Source: Ilyonectria destructans (Eukaryota > Ascomycota > Sordariomycetes > Hypocreales > Nectriaceae). Taken from it: a stretch of DNA of 64,000 bases. Positions 34,050-44,023 of the stretch are shown here, one piece after another; within the stretch, counting starts at the first letter, position 1, and every line of letters begins with the position of its first letter. The notes under the pieces are model-generated. The model saw only the letters and a list, made by a program, of their open reading frames with translations, was not told the DNA's origin and did no database searches. The stretch covers positions 3,100,001 to 3,164,000 of the forward strand of contig JAHEWK010000001.1 in NCBI GenBank assembly GCA_020740775.1, in the 5' to 3' direction. A program made the position numbers and the translations under genes.

Positions 34050-35727
34050 CTAGTAGAACAGCTCAACAGCATCGAAGATGAAGTTGGGGTTCAAGTAAGT
34101 GTCGCCAGAGCTTCCGGAGATGACCTCGATGGTGATTGTGTTGGTTCCGGCAACCAAGGTACCAGCGGGGATGGTCGCATCGTAGACTTCGCCGAGGCCA
34201 CGGTAGGCACCGCGGGTCACACCTCGGGAGTCGATCTTGGTGGGGGCGCTGAAGGCCTTGGTGAAGCTGCCGACCGTGACTTGGGGGCGGCCACTAGCGA
34301 AGGCGAGGGTGGTGCCGATGCGAAGGGTGGCAGCCTTGGAGATGGCGGAGCTCAGGGTGAACTTGATGGTGACGGGGCTGTTGACGGCCTTGAAGAGCGC
34401 CATGGGGAACTGGCCAACGGTGCTGGATCCGACAGTGTAGGTGAGCGGGCCCCAGCTGGACATGCGGCTATCGCTGGGGTGCATGCGGAGCTGGTTCGCG
34501 GCGTTGCGGAAGCCAGTGGGCTGGCCGTCCCAGTCGCCGATCTGGAAGACAGTGGTGTGCGAACCGGTGGTGATATCAGAGGTGGCGCTGATCGAGGACG
34601 AGGTGGTGCCGCCGGCCGAGACGGTGACGCTCTTAGAAGCAACCTGGAGCTCGGTCTGGTAAAGGACCATGGTATACGTGCCGGGGACCATGTACGGGGA
34701 GGTGAAGGAGCCCGAGGACGAGGCGGTGGCCCAGTACTGGTAGTTGGAGTTGTACCAGTGGACAACGGGACTGAAGCCAGACTTGACTCCAGAGGCGGTA
34801 CCGCTGACCCTTCCGCGAGCAGAGTCTGCAATGTAGTTGGAGATGGAAAGGCTGCTGAAGAAGCTGAAGTCGAAGTCGCTCTGCTTGGGGATGCCGGAGC
34901 GCGAGAAAGACAGGACGTACGGTCCGTGGAAGCCCTGGCGGTAGGCCTCGGTCTGGGCGTGGTTCGAGTTCATGTAGAAGGTCAGGGCGCTGAAGTCGCC
35001 GTTGTTGTTGGTGTTGATGTCACGGAAGAAGGGGCCGCCAGAGCTCTTCTCGTAGGAGCGCGAAGCATGGGGAACCACACAGGCGTGGATGTCATCGGCG
35101 CTGCTCTGGAAGCAGTATGCGTCAGTGTCGATGAAGCGCTGGGACGAGTAGAACTTGGAGCGAGTCTGGCCGCCAACGTTGAAGACGTCGGAACCCTCAA
35201 CGGCAGTGCCGCCGGAGGTGTTGGAGGCGTCGCCGAAGGGATACTCATCAGGCAGCTTGGATCGGTCGAGGCGAGTAATGTACCGCAGCTCACCAATGGC
35301 AGGCTCCGAGGTGGTGTCGGTGGCCATGTAGATGTTGCTCTCGCCACTCTTGAAGACGTAGTAGTGGGTCAGATCGAAGTCGCTGTTGTCGGCGACACAC
35401 TTGACCTTGATGTACGTGCCTGTGGAAGTAAATTAGAACCGTCATCAATTGACCTCTTGCAATGGACATACTGCTGATGGTCGTGTACGAGACGGTCGCG
35501 GAGCCCAGGCCAGAGGCGATGTGGGACGTCTGGGACGAGTACTGGTACTCAGTGCTGCGGTACTGGAGCGAAGTAATGGAACAGTCACTGCGCTTGATGG
35601 TGACAACGAAGCCATTGGAGCTGCCCGTGTCTACAACATAGCTGGCGGTAGATTCCGTGACACCGAAAGCTGCCAGAGCCGGGACGGCGCTGACCAGAAG
35701 TACGGCCAGACTCTTCCAAGAAACCAT
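34050..35727 (-). CDS. Secreted rhamnogalacturonan lyase (PL4)
   Basis: Two exons, 35472-35727 and 34050-35419, around a 52-nt intron (GTATGT donor, CACAG acceptor) encode 541 residues. It belongs to polysaccharide lyase family 4, which cleaves the rhamnogalacturonan I backbone of plant pectin by beta-elimination. A signal peptide occupies about 1-20 ([15 protein letters not shown]). Family blocks are [35 protein letters not shown] and [16 protein letters not shown] in the catalytic domain. These are followed by the fibronectin-III-like middle domain ([21 protein letters not shown]) and a C-terminal carbohydrate-binding-like jelly roll ([15 protein letters not shown] to [10 protein letters not shown]). 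The order catalytic-FnIII-jelly roll is standard for PL4 and the length is normal. The splice junction restores TTISSTYIKVKC. It suggests a plant-associated lifestyle. Confidence 0.92.
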
Positions 35728-37326
35728 AATGATGGATTTCCGGTCACAACGCAACTAGGCGGTGATGACTTGCAGAGAGTATTGACAGAACCCGATTCCA
35801 GAAGGAGGAGACAAAAGCGAAGCAGAGGAAAAGGAAACGAGTAACCACGGGCCAAAAGGGAGGTCATGGTAAGTTGACGCTGACAACCCGCTGTATATAT
35901 GCATCGCGTTACCAGCGAGGGCATGCTTGGCTCCCATCGCGACGGTCCTTCGATATACGGACATGCGGACACCGATTGGAGGAGAAACAATGAATCGCCC
36001 GGTTGGAGGGTATGGTGAAACAGGAGGACCACGTTCATAATCGCAGAGTGGGCGCACGAATCAACGAATGACCAGGGGTCAGGTCAGTACCGGCATGGAG
36101 CGGGAATGGGACGTGGAGTGGGACGCTGACACGGGTTTGGAGGCTGGACTTGGCAATGGGCGGGCTTACATAGAATAGGTCGCCTAACGAGGAAATTTAC
36201 TTGGCATAGGCCTCGTCAATAATGCTATACCCAGGGAATATTACCGACGGGAGTACTGTGCTGTACTTTACTACAGATGACGGAATACGCGGAGGTTCTG
36301 GTCTGTGGAGTACGTGCCGGTTTATTACAGGCCTGCTCTTCCTGTTCGGGAGCATCCTGTCTTCCGTTCCCGAAGCGGCGGTGCGATATTGCAACAGGGG
36401 TAAGTAGTAAGCTTTCAAAGACGAGAGTCACAAGATATACTCGCCATTAATTGTCCCGAATCTTCCGCCCCCGCCAGGACGTCGAAAGAATAGACACAAG
36501 GCGGTGACGACGATCGATCACTGGTGGGGGGTTTCTCGGAGCTGGGATGTTGCAACGTTCTTACTCAGCACCCACAGTTGCCTCAACCTGGCGATTCTCC
36601 GTCGGAGGGTTCGGCCAATTCGAAGGGAACATTGCCACTAAAATCACGAAGCGTCCTGGGTTTTAGATTTTCTACTCGTGCGCATGTATCCTCATTTGGC
36701 AGGAGGGGGAACTAACGTCATTTGCTGCTCGAAACACGAATAACTCGATACTATGTTCCCGGCGGAAATAAGATGCGAGATGAAGGACCCTGGCATAGGG
36801 TTCGAAATAGGTTTCGATCTAAGACCTATTCGCAAGCGGGGAAACTGGTGCTATAGCTGTTTTGGATGGAGCTAGATCCGAGTAGTTAGTTGGTGTTTGG
36901 CTGATGCCGTGTTTCCGGGTTGTAAGTTAGCGTGACTAGGTTTAAGTTGCTCAAGACCACAGAAAGCATATCACGTACGTTGACCGGAAGAAAATGAACT
37001 CAATATGTCGATACGAGTTTGTACAAACAGCAATAGTCTAGGATACCATGGCGAATGAATTTAACCTCCATGACAGCAGAGCAAACACACTTAACAACCA
37101 AGAAGTGGAATGATCGGCAAGCTTTTGGCAGAGTTCACGAAACAATGGATACGAAACATTGGGGGTTGTTTGAGATCGTCATCCCAACCCCCAAAGAGAG
37201 GCGATGCACTATGCTTTTTTGACATGGTCCCAAGCTAGGATGATGCTCCTCGCTGGATATTGACCCGAACTCCCAAGCGCCGCATTGTGCGCACACCTCA
37301 ATGTCGGAATGCCCCCTAAGAATTAC
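35728..37326. other. Intergenic upstream of the lyase
   Basis: About 1.6 kb. The left part is the lyase promoter, including the TATA element at 35894-35900. Short frames (36197-36431, 36524-36715) are not convincing. The 36720-37150 part is AT-rich with stops in all frames. Confidence 0.5.
35894..35900 (-). promoter_or_regulatory. Candidate TATA box of the rhamnogalacturonan lyase
   Basis: TATATAT at this position on the minus strand (within GCATATATACAGC) lies about 170 bp upstream of the lyase start codon. A regulated, TATA-containing promoter would fit an inducible pectin-degrading enzyme, but binding by any factor is not shown. Confidence 0.45.
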
Positions 37327-37755
37327 TCAGACAACAACTAAGCACACCCATAACCCAAATATAGACAACACCACTGTCTTACTTTTCGAGGACCTCGTTC
37401 CAGTACTTGAACCGCTAGTACCATTTCCATTGTCATTTTCATCGTATTCGACCGCAAAAGTATCCGCCTTGCCGGACGGAGTGCATCTCGTCCCCGCCGC
37501 GCACTGGATCTCCTCGCTCCACTGCCCACTGGCACACCGCTGCCACGAACTTGTCATGCAGTTCCACTGACCCTCTGAGTCGCACGCCGAACCGACTTCC
37601 TCGGCCCGGCGCACAAGGGGGTTGTGTTGGGCGGTGAAGGTTCTAGCAAGGCCCGAGTTGGGTGTTGCCAGGGACTGGAGAATGAGAGATGATAGCACGA
37701 GAGCGGCCGTGACTAGCGTAGTCACTGAGAGCTGAAAGTTGCCGCTGAACCGCAT
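37327..37755 (-). CDS. Small Cys-rich GPI-anchored-type surface protein
   Basis: Single exon, 142 residues from ATG 37755; a longer in-frame version from 37842 would put a Pro-rich leader before the signal peptide and is less likely. Residues 1-30 are a signal peptide (NFQLSVTTLVTAALVLSSLI). The core near 50-90 has five cysteines in CDSEGQWNC, SWQRCASGQW and IQCAAGTRC, a layout resembling small chitin-binding (CBM19-like) modules. Then comes a polar Gly/Ser/Asn-rich linker, and the protein ends in a hydrophobic tail (TVVLSIFGLWVCLVVV), typical of a GPI-attachment signal with small residues (GSSTG) ahead of it. It is probably a wall- or membrane-anchored protein of unknown function. It could be an effector-like surface protein, but carbohydrate binding is only inferred from the cysteine pattern. 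Confidence 0.72.
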   Translation of the reverse strand: MRFSGNFQLSVTTLVTAALVLSSLILQSLATPNSGLARTFTAQHNPLVRRAEEVGSACDSEGQWNCMTSSWQRCASGQWSEEIQCAAGTRCTPSGKADTFAVEYDENDNGNGTSGSSTGTRSSKSKTVVLSIFGLWVCLVVV

Positions 37756-38666
37756 TTTGGCAGTTGGTAGATCCGGCTCCGGAACCGGGAGGATGATCGG
37801 GATCGGCGCCGATAATGTGTGGGGAATCGGGGATGGAACCAAAATGTTGAGGTAGACCGCTTATTGACCACAGGAAATGTTCGCGTTTGTGGACCTTCAG
37901 TTTTGCTACAAAAGGCAAAGAAATTTTGAATGATAGATGAGAAGTTACAGAATGATCTGATGTTAAATAAACCAGCCCTCTCATACCGCCTTCCACCATT
38001 TTTGCTTGAGTGAATTCCTGTTGATGCCCAGCGCCAGCTGCGCCGGGGCGGTGGGTCAACCCCGGACGTGGATCAGTCTCATTGGAGCACTGGTAGGGTA
38101 GCAAGCGACAATGGCGAGATGGAAATTTAGGGCGAGACATCAGTGCCGTCATTCTGCGTCATTTGGGTGCATTCTTGTCTGCCGATGTGATTGTTTGCAT
38201 AGGGTTGGGCTTGGTTGGTTAATTCACCTTGGTTGGAACGAGCTGTATTGATGTGAGCCTGTGAATGCCTGAGTTAGGCTGCAAGGGACCAAGATTCAGA
38301 CACAGATGCGATGAAACGATAAAACACATGAGAAGGCATGATTGAGAATGTCAAATTCTCCGATTTAATTATGAAAGAGATCTACATATTGTCTTCAGCC
38401 CCGAGCTCCTGGGTCCATGACTTTGGAGGTTGTGGACGGCATCGTGGTGGGGCGTGAAATCGCCATGTAATCCACCAGGGATACCTTTGCCATGGATGAA
38501 GTAAACCAATCAACTAAAACACACACCCGAAGAAGGAAATATTGCGTCTCTGCCGCCTTGGTGCGCCCACCCGTTATCCGGTCTGACCCCACAACCCAGA
38601 GATTCCCAATCTCAATGTGATCCAAACAGGTAACATCCACATCCACGGCAGCGACAATGCATCCAC
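37756..38666. other. Intergenic, no gene seen
   Basis: Left end is the promoter of the Cys-rich surface protein. Minus frames at 37643-38152 and 38395-38646 overlap gene flanks and lack features. AT-rich around 37960 and 38340-38390. Nothing else is recognised. Confidence 0.45.
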
Positions 38667-38924
38667 TTAGACGTTGGCGTTGGTATCCGACGCCGTGGTA
38701 CGGGCCGTGGTACGGCTGTGCACCTCCTGGTTGCGGCGGCGTCTCTGGGCCCTGTATGTCACGGCCATAAAGACCACGACGGTGGTGATGACCGCGAAGA
38801 TGAAGCCTCCCATGGCGGCAGCCACAATCAGAGATTGCTTTCGGGCGACGACGTCCCTGGAGGGAACGATGGTGGTCGCATTGAGACGGTCGACGCCGCG
38901 GAACTGGCCCATAGCGGAATCCAT
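38667..38924 (-). CDS. 85-residue single-pass membrane protein
   Basis: Single coding exon for a small protein. One hydrophobic segment, at about 33-56 (LIVAAAMGGFIFAVITTVVVFMAV), is flanked by RK on the left and by YRAQRRRR on the right, giving an N-outside, C-inside topology by the positive-inside rule. The tail is polar (TTARTTASDTNANV). The function is unknown. A 52-nt sequence with good splice signals (GTAAGA donor, TACTGAC branch, CTAG acceptor) lies in the leader at 38979-39030. A TATA-like TATAAG sits at 39195-39200. Together these suggest a spliced, genuinely transcribed gene rather than chance. Upstream and downstream genes are also secreted or membrane proteins on the same strand. 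Confidence 0.55.
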   Translation of the reverse strand: MDSAMGQFRGVDRLNATTIVPSRDVVARKQSLIVAAAMGGFIFAVITTVVVFMAVTYRAQRRRRNQEVHSRTTARTTASDTNANV

Positions 38925-38978
38925 TGTAAAGTGGTGTTGGGAGGAAGTTGAGAATGGAGAGCGCTGCTCTTGCTGCTT

Positions 38979-39030
38979 CTAGCCAACCGTCAGTATCGTG
39001 CGTTTGTGAAAGGAATCAAGGGGATCTTAC
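38979..39030 (-). other. Predicted 5' UTR intron of the 85-residue gene
   Basis: Donor GTAAGATC, branch-like TACTGACG 11-18 bases from the acceptor, and GGCTAG at the end, 52 nt long. It is 54 bases upstream of the start codon. All three signals match introns elsewhere in the window, but no transcript was seen. Confidence 0.5.
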
Positions 39031-39194
39031 AGGGCTTTAGGGGTAGTGTTGGTGGAGCGGTTTGTGAGAGTGATGGTCGGAGTGGTTAAGAGTCGGTTGA
39101 AGTGCTGAAGAGTCGGTTCAGGTCGTTTCCACAAGATGCCAGACCTTGCTGTGATGATTATGATGTCAGGTTTCCAGAGGACACCACACCTCTA

Positions 39195-39200
39195 CTTATA
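39195..39200 (-). promoter_or_regulatory. Candidate TATA box of the 85-residue gene
   Basis: Minus-strand GATTATAAGTAGAGG, about 165 bp upstream of the predicted 5' splice site. Weak evidence on its own, but it agrees with the leader-intron model. Confidence 0.35.
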
Positions 39201-39791
39201 ATCGATCCTCAATAGTGGGAAATGTCCATGTTTGTTGGTTTGGCGACCGACATTTCGTTGGCGGTTTCATTCTTTGTGGTGAGCTGCGCTAGAATGGCCT
39301 CTAGATGCAGCCACCACCTTGCCTGGGCGCAACTCACCGTGAAGTTCTACTTGACATATCATTTTGCACTTCGCAACTTCTGAAAAACCGGGAACTATCC
39401 CGGCACACTAAGCCTCTTGCTCTTGACTGGGCTCATAAGCGAAAGAGGCGTCTGTGAGAAGCGCGCTTGAAACGAGCACAGGCAAGGGTGTTGGATAAAG
39501 ATAGAAATGGTCTAAAATGTCTTATTGAATTACTCATTACGTCTGACGAGGCGTCCCAGCGCTTGGTACGCAAGTCTTCTCTCCGGCTATCTAAAACCCC
39601 TTCCAATGCGTGACAAAGAAAATCTTGAGAATGCGCCGCCAAGGATGCTGTATCAAATGTAATTTTCCTGGTCGCAATGCCCCTTTCCATTCCCCATTTC
39701 CCATTAATCCCAATGCTTCGTACTCAAACATGGCATTCTCTAATGCATCGACTTGTCTCGTAAATCATCTCGCAATCTTGGTGGTGGTAAA

Positions 39792-40712
39792 TTAGCGGCC
39801 GAAGAAGGTGCCGTTGATAGGGGGGTAGGTGGTATGCCACTGGCCGTCGTCGTGCGTCTGAGGGGTTGCAGACGCCTCAGGGACGCTAGACATACTGATG
39901 GCTGAGGTGACGAAGGTGGTGGGGATTGTGGGGAAGGTCGTCTGCTCAGCAGTGATAGTAGTCTGAGTAGTCTCCTCAGAGGTCGTGGCGTTTGGTGATG
40001 CAGTCTCAACCGGGGCGGTGTACTCAGAGTTCTCGGTGGTGGTGCTTGCCACCGTGACAGAAGATGTCGACTCAGTAGTAGACTCAGTGGTGGTGCTTGC
40101 TACCGTGACAGAAGTTGTCGTCTCAGTTGTCGATTCAGTGGTTGCAGCGGAGCTCTGTGCCGTTGGGGCTGGCTGCACATAAACCTGGGTGGTAGGCTCG
40201 GAGATGGCGACAGAAGTCGCGTCGGGAGCCTCTGTCTGAACAGTGGATGTGGAAAGCGACGTCGCGCTCTGCTCTTCGGCCCCGTGGGAAGTCGAGCTGG
40301 TGGAAGTCGTGCTAGTGGAAGCAACGACTGTGACAGTAGTGACGTCCTGATCAATGTCGATGATAGAGATGGTCGTCCGGGTCTCCTTGGTGACAGTTTT
40401 CGCTGGAGCGGTGGCAGTGGCTGTAGCGGTGATAGTCTCCGCCTCCCCGGTGTGGGTGATTGTCTGAGTGACGGGATCGTCGGTCTTGACAACTGTCTTG
40501 ACGACGGTTACAGTGCTCTCATCGTTCCCATCGCCACTTCCTGATTCAGATGATCCTGAATTGTCGCCGTCACCTTTGCTGGGTTCCAAAGGCACTACTG
40601 AGTACTTGGGCTTAGAGGCGGGCTCACGGACCACGATCACAGGCCTGGGCAGGGCAGTGACGGTGGTGTAAGAGGTGGAGAGGGCCAGAAGAAGGGGGAT
40701 GAAGCCGCGCAT
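39792..40712 (-). CDS. Secreted Ser/Thr-rich (mucin-like) protein
   Basis: Single exon, 306 residues. A signal peptide covers about 1-20 (GFIPLLLALSTSYTTVTA). The remainder is very rich in Ser, Thr, Val and Ala, with runs such as VTVVKTVVKTDDPVTQTIT, ATATATAPAKTVT and TSTTSTSSTSHG. It is almost free of Cys, the composition of heavily O-mannosylated wall or extracellular proteins. A 17-residue unit (SVTVASTTTESTTESTS) is repeated twice in tandem near the middle with a partial third copy; the DNA period is 51 bp. No hydrophobic C-terminal GPI signal is present (it ends in WHTTYPPINGTFFGR), so it may be secreted or wall-bound rather than lipid-anchored. The function is unknown. It faces the annexin gene across a 1.85-kb divergent gap. 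Confidence 0.75.
   Translation of the reverse strand: MRGFIPLLLALSTSYTTVTALPRPVIVVREPASKPKYSVVPLEPSKGDGDNSGSSESGSGDGNDESTVTVVKTVVKTDDPVTQTITHTGEAETITATATATAPAKTVTKETRTTISIIDIDQDVTTVTVVASTSTTSTSSTSHGAEEQSATSLSTSTVQTEAPDATSVAISEPTTQVYVQPAPTAQSSAATTESTTETTTSVTVASTTTESTTESTSSVTVASTTTENSEYTAPVETASPNATTSEETTQTTITAEQTTFPTIPTTFVTSAISMSSVPEASATPQTHDDGQWHTTYPPINGTFFGR
40036..40137. repeat. 51-bp minisatellite (17-residue repeat) in the Ser/Thr-rich gene
   Basis: Two imperfect copies of a 51-bp unit, with TGGTGGTGCTTGC at about 40037-40049 recurring exactly 51 bases later, encode SVTVASTTTESTT repeats. In-frame repeats like this often vary in copy number in fungal wall proteins. Confidence 0.75.
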
Positions 40713-42564
40713 CTTGGCGAGGCTTCTTCGTCAAGGCGGGTTCCACGAGTTGGTTGTTGATGAGTCAGATTTCTTGCAGTGTTTTGTGATGTGTGTTGAA
40801 GGTGTGTTGGTGTTTAAGAGCGGGTCCAGCGAAGCGGGTGAGTGACGTGGGATGAATCTCGTAAAGCGCAAGAAAATCACCGTCAATCGCAGCCGATGTA
40901 ATACGAAGATAATCAACGGATACAGTTGTGGGTTGCAGTTGCATCAATGTGAGAGAGAGGTGAGAGAATACGAACCCGGGTTTCCTAGATTCGTTATAAC
41001 AGGTGCAATTGAGATGGCTGGTGAAGCTGCAAATTGGTGGTGGTTGGAGAGCCGGGGTTGCGCTAGGTCCCGTCCCGCGTGCCTGAGTGGCCCAATTTGG
41101 TGCAGGGGGGCCGTCCGTCAGTGGTTCAGACGCCTGTGATTCAGTGGAATGCGCTGCGGTTGGGTGAGCGGTACAGCGGGAGCCCCAGGTGGGGGGTACT
41201 ATCGGAAGTTGCGCATGCGCCGCGACCGGGGTTCTTCACCAGCCACCCAGAATCAGATGAACCAAGCCATCTGATTGGCTGTGGGTGATTCGTGGCGGTT
41301 TAGGTTCATGGTGCAGAAAGTGAAAGGACGACGCAAGCCCCATTAACCTTGGCAGCGGGACGCAACAGGGTTGCAGATAGATACATGTTAAGTGTGCTAA
41401 ACTTTCTAGATGCATGCGCGTCTGTTGTGCGCTGTACAGTACCTGTCCGCCGATCTCTTGGCAGGCATACAGCAGTTGTTATTCAGGGTCATCGCTGCTT
41501 CGACGCGAGCTGGAATTGCGTAAGTTTCAGTGGCGGTGCGTCGCCTTCCGAGAGGCGCGAAGGATGCGCAAAAGGTGGCTGGTGCTCTGAGTTGGGTGCC
41601 GGATGGGGTCATGGACTGGGCCCACCCAGTCATGGGGCTTGCTCCGGCCGCTGGGTCTCGACTGATTTTCGCAGCACACTTTTCGGTACATTGGGCTGCA
41701 TACGAATTTGTAGTTATGCCTTGTACCTTAGCTTTAGACTAAGAATGACCTTCACTTAGCCTAACCCTTCCCTGAATGGGTTTAGAAGCCAGCGTCCCTG
41801 CGTCACCAAGGCCACAGACCCCAGCCCGCTGGCACTCTGCCTTCGTGCCTCTCAGCTGAGGCGTTTGTGGGGAGACGGGATGATTATATCCAAAAACCCA
41901 GCCGTCTAAGGTTAACTTACTCCATAGCAAGAGGCACCAAATGCAGAGTGTGGCGTTCTGACGCTGCACGGAACGATGCAAGGTAAGTTAAGAATAGGCT
42001 TCTGCTCCTGCTGTGCCTCGTACCGAATGGTGGCAAGGTTTACCTGCCAAACCACTGGACTCCGGAACTGTAGCAACGGCACGTCCGTCCATGATGAAAG
42101 TCCGAGCATATGGGGGCAAAATCGATTGGTCTCGTGGACCTGCGCCTGCACATGAGACGTTGTGATGACGTCCAGTGGCCCTCGGCTGTGGTAGCTGCTC
42201 CGCCACGCCTCTGCGCGAAAGCACCAACATCCGGCCATGCCCAGTATGTACGTAGTACACCTACCCACAATGCCCACCATCAAGGCTGAGCACTGCAAGC
42301 GGCTCGGCATTCTGGATGTCGCCCAACCTATTAAGGCAGAGTTGTAGATACCTAAGCAGCCGTGTATCCGACCCTGCCTACTTAAAATAGAGAGCCGCGC
42401 ACCTCTGCAAAGTCCTGTTCTTGATTCTTGCAAAGCAGCCCACCCCCGTCCAGCCCGTTATATTCCCCTCCCCCGCCCACGTCAACGCGACGACGCACTC
42501 GACAGATAGAAGACCCCTCCATTCCACAGCTCCCGATCTGACCCAGCACCAAAATCCCGCGGTC
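40713..42564. other. Divergent promoter region between wall-type protein and annexin
   Basis: About 1.85 kb with no supported gene. Frames at 41349-41759, 41912-42433 and others on both strands lack features. The 42370-42400 part contains CTACTTAAAATAGAG, a possible TATA-like element about 180 bp upstream of the annexin ATG. Pyrimidine-rich sequence precedes the annexin start. Confidence 0.45.
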
Positions 42565-44023
42565 ATGTCATACCAAGGCTACGGCGGCGCACCTCATGGT
42601 CGTGAGTATTTCCACTCCTCTCAGTCGCAATCCTCCTAACCACCGTCGCAGAGCCACCCCAGCAAGGCTACGGCCAGCAGTATCCCCCGCAGCAGTACCC
42701 CCCGCAGCACGGCCAGTACCCTCCTCAGCAAGGTGGCTACCAGCAGCCTCCCGCCCAGCAACCGCCCTACGGCGGCTACCAACAGCCCCCGCCAGGCCAA
42801 TATCCGCCGCAAGGCGGTTACCAGCAGCCTCCCCCTCAGCAACCGCCCTATGGAGGCTACCAGCAGCAACCTCCACCTCAACAATACGGCGCTCCTCCTC
42901 CCCAGCAGTACGGCCAACCGCCTCAGCAATATGGTGCTCCTCCTCCCCAGCAATATGGCGCACCGCCTCAGCAGTACGGCGCACCCGCTGGGCCTCCTGC
43001 GCCGGCGACGTTAGGCTACGGCCCGCCCCAGATCATTCAATGGGACCCCAGTGCGGATGCCCAGGCTCTGCGCAAGGCCATGAAGGGATTCGGTACAGAC
43101 GAGAGGGCCTTGATTTCCATCTTGGCGAACAAGGATGCTTTGCAAATCGACGCCCTGCGCACGGCCTTTGACCGTTCGTTTAAGCGCAACCTTGTAAACG
43201 ATATCAAGGGCGAGACCAGCAGCTGGTTTGAATTGGCACTGGTTCAACTTGCCCGCGGCCCCCTTCTGGCCGACGTGCACAACTTGCACGATGCTATGGT
43301 CGGTGCTGGCACTAAGGAGCGTATTCTCAACGACGTGCTGCTCGGACGATCAAACGCCGATATTCAGGCCATCAAGAGCGCCTACTACCGTACCTTCCAT
43401 GACAAGCTCGAAACCGTTGTCCGCGGGGATCTTAGCATGAAGACTGAGAGGCATTTCATCATGGTCCTCGATGGCAAGCGAGCCGAAGACTCCGCTCCCG
43501 TCATCCCGCAGCAGGTCGACGACGACGTCATGCAAATCTACAAGGCCACCGAGGGTAAAATGGGCACCGACGAGATCTTGGTCTGCAGCATCTTCACCAA
43601 GCGCAATGATAACCAGATCCGTGCCATTGCCCACACCTACAAGCAAAAGTTCAACAAGGACCTCGAGAAAGTCATCAAGAGCGTGAGTTTAAAGTACCCC
43701 ACACGTAGTTATTACTTTTACTAACTTTTGTCCAGGAATTCTCCGGTCACATGGAAGATGCTCTGCTCTTCCAGCTTCGGAATGCTACCGACAAGTATAT
43801 GCATGCTGCCAAGCTCCTCGAGGACGCCATGGCCGGCATGGGAACCAAGGACCACCTGCTCGTCACTCGTGTTATCCGATTCCACTGGGACCGCGCCACC
43901 CTCGCCAACGTCAAGGGAGCCTACCAACAGCGCTACGGCAGAAGCCTGTCAAGCAGAATCAGTGGAGAGACATCGGGCGACTATCGGAAGACGTTGCTTG
44001 CTGCTCTTGGCGAACCATGGTAA
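42565..44023 (+). CDS. Annexin with Pro/Gln-rich N-terminus
   Basis: Three exons (42565-42601, 42652-43682, 43736-44023) with introns of 50 and 53 nt encode 451 residues. It is a fungal annexin, a calcium-dependent phospholipid-binding protein of the cytoplasm. Residues about 13-150 are a repetitive Gln/Pro/Tyr/Gly tail (QQYPPQQYPPQHGQYPPQQ), similar to the PYGQ-rich tail of animal annexins 7 and 11. Four annexin repeats follow. Type II calcium loops are recognisable in repeat 1 (MKGFGTDERALISIL), repeat 2 (MVGAGTKERILNDVL), repeat 3 (EGKMGTDEILVCSIF) and repeat 4 (MAGMGTKDHLLVTRV). All keep the G-x-GT core. Exon 1 is only 37 nt and encodes MSYQGYGGAPHG; its junction gives APHG-QPPQQGYG in frame. 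The final exon junction KS|EFSGHME lies within repeat 3-4 sequence. Nothing is truncated. Confidence 0.93.

Larger units (their letters stand above)
38925..39791. other. Intergenic between two minus-strand genes
   Basis: Holds the leader intron (38979-39030) and TATA-like TATAAG (39195-39200) of the 85-residue gene, and the 3' region of the Ser/Thr-rich gene. The minus frame 39433-39690 has no features. Confidence 0.5.

Noticed and set aside
34014..35477. 487-codon plus-strand frame across the rhamnogalacturonan lyase
   Set aside because: Antisense shadow; the minus frame carries the PL4 domain order and signal peptide.
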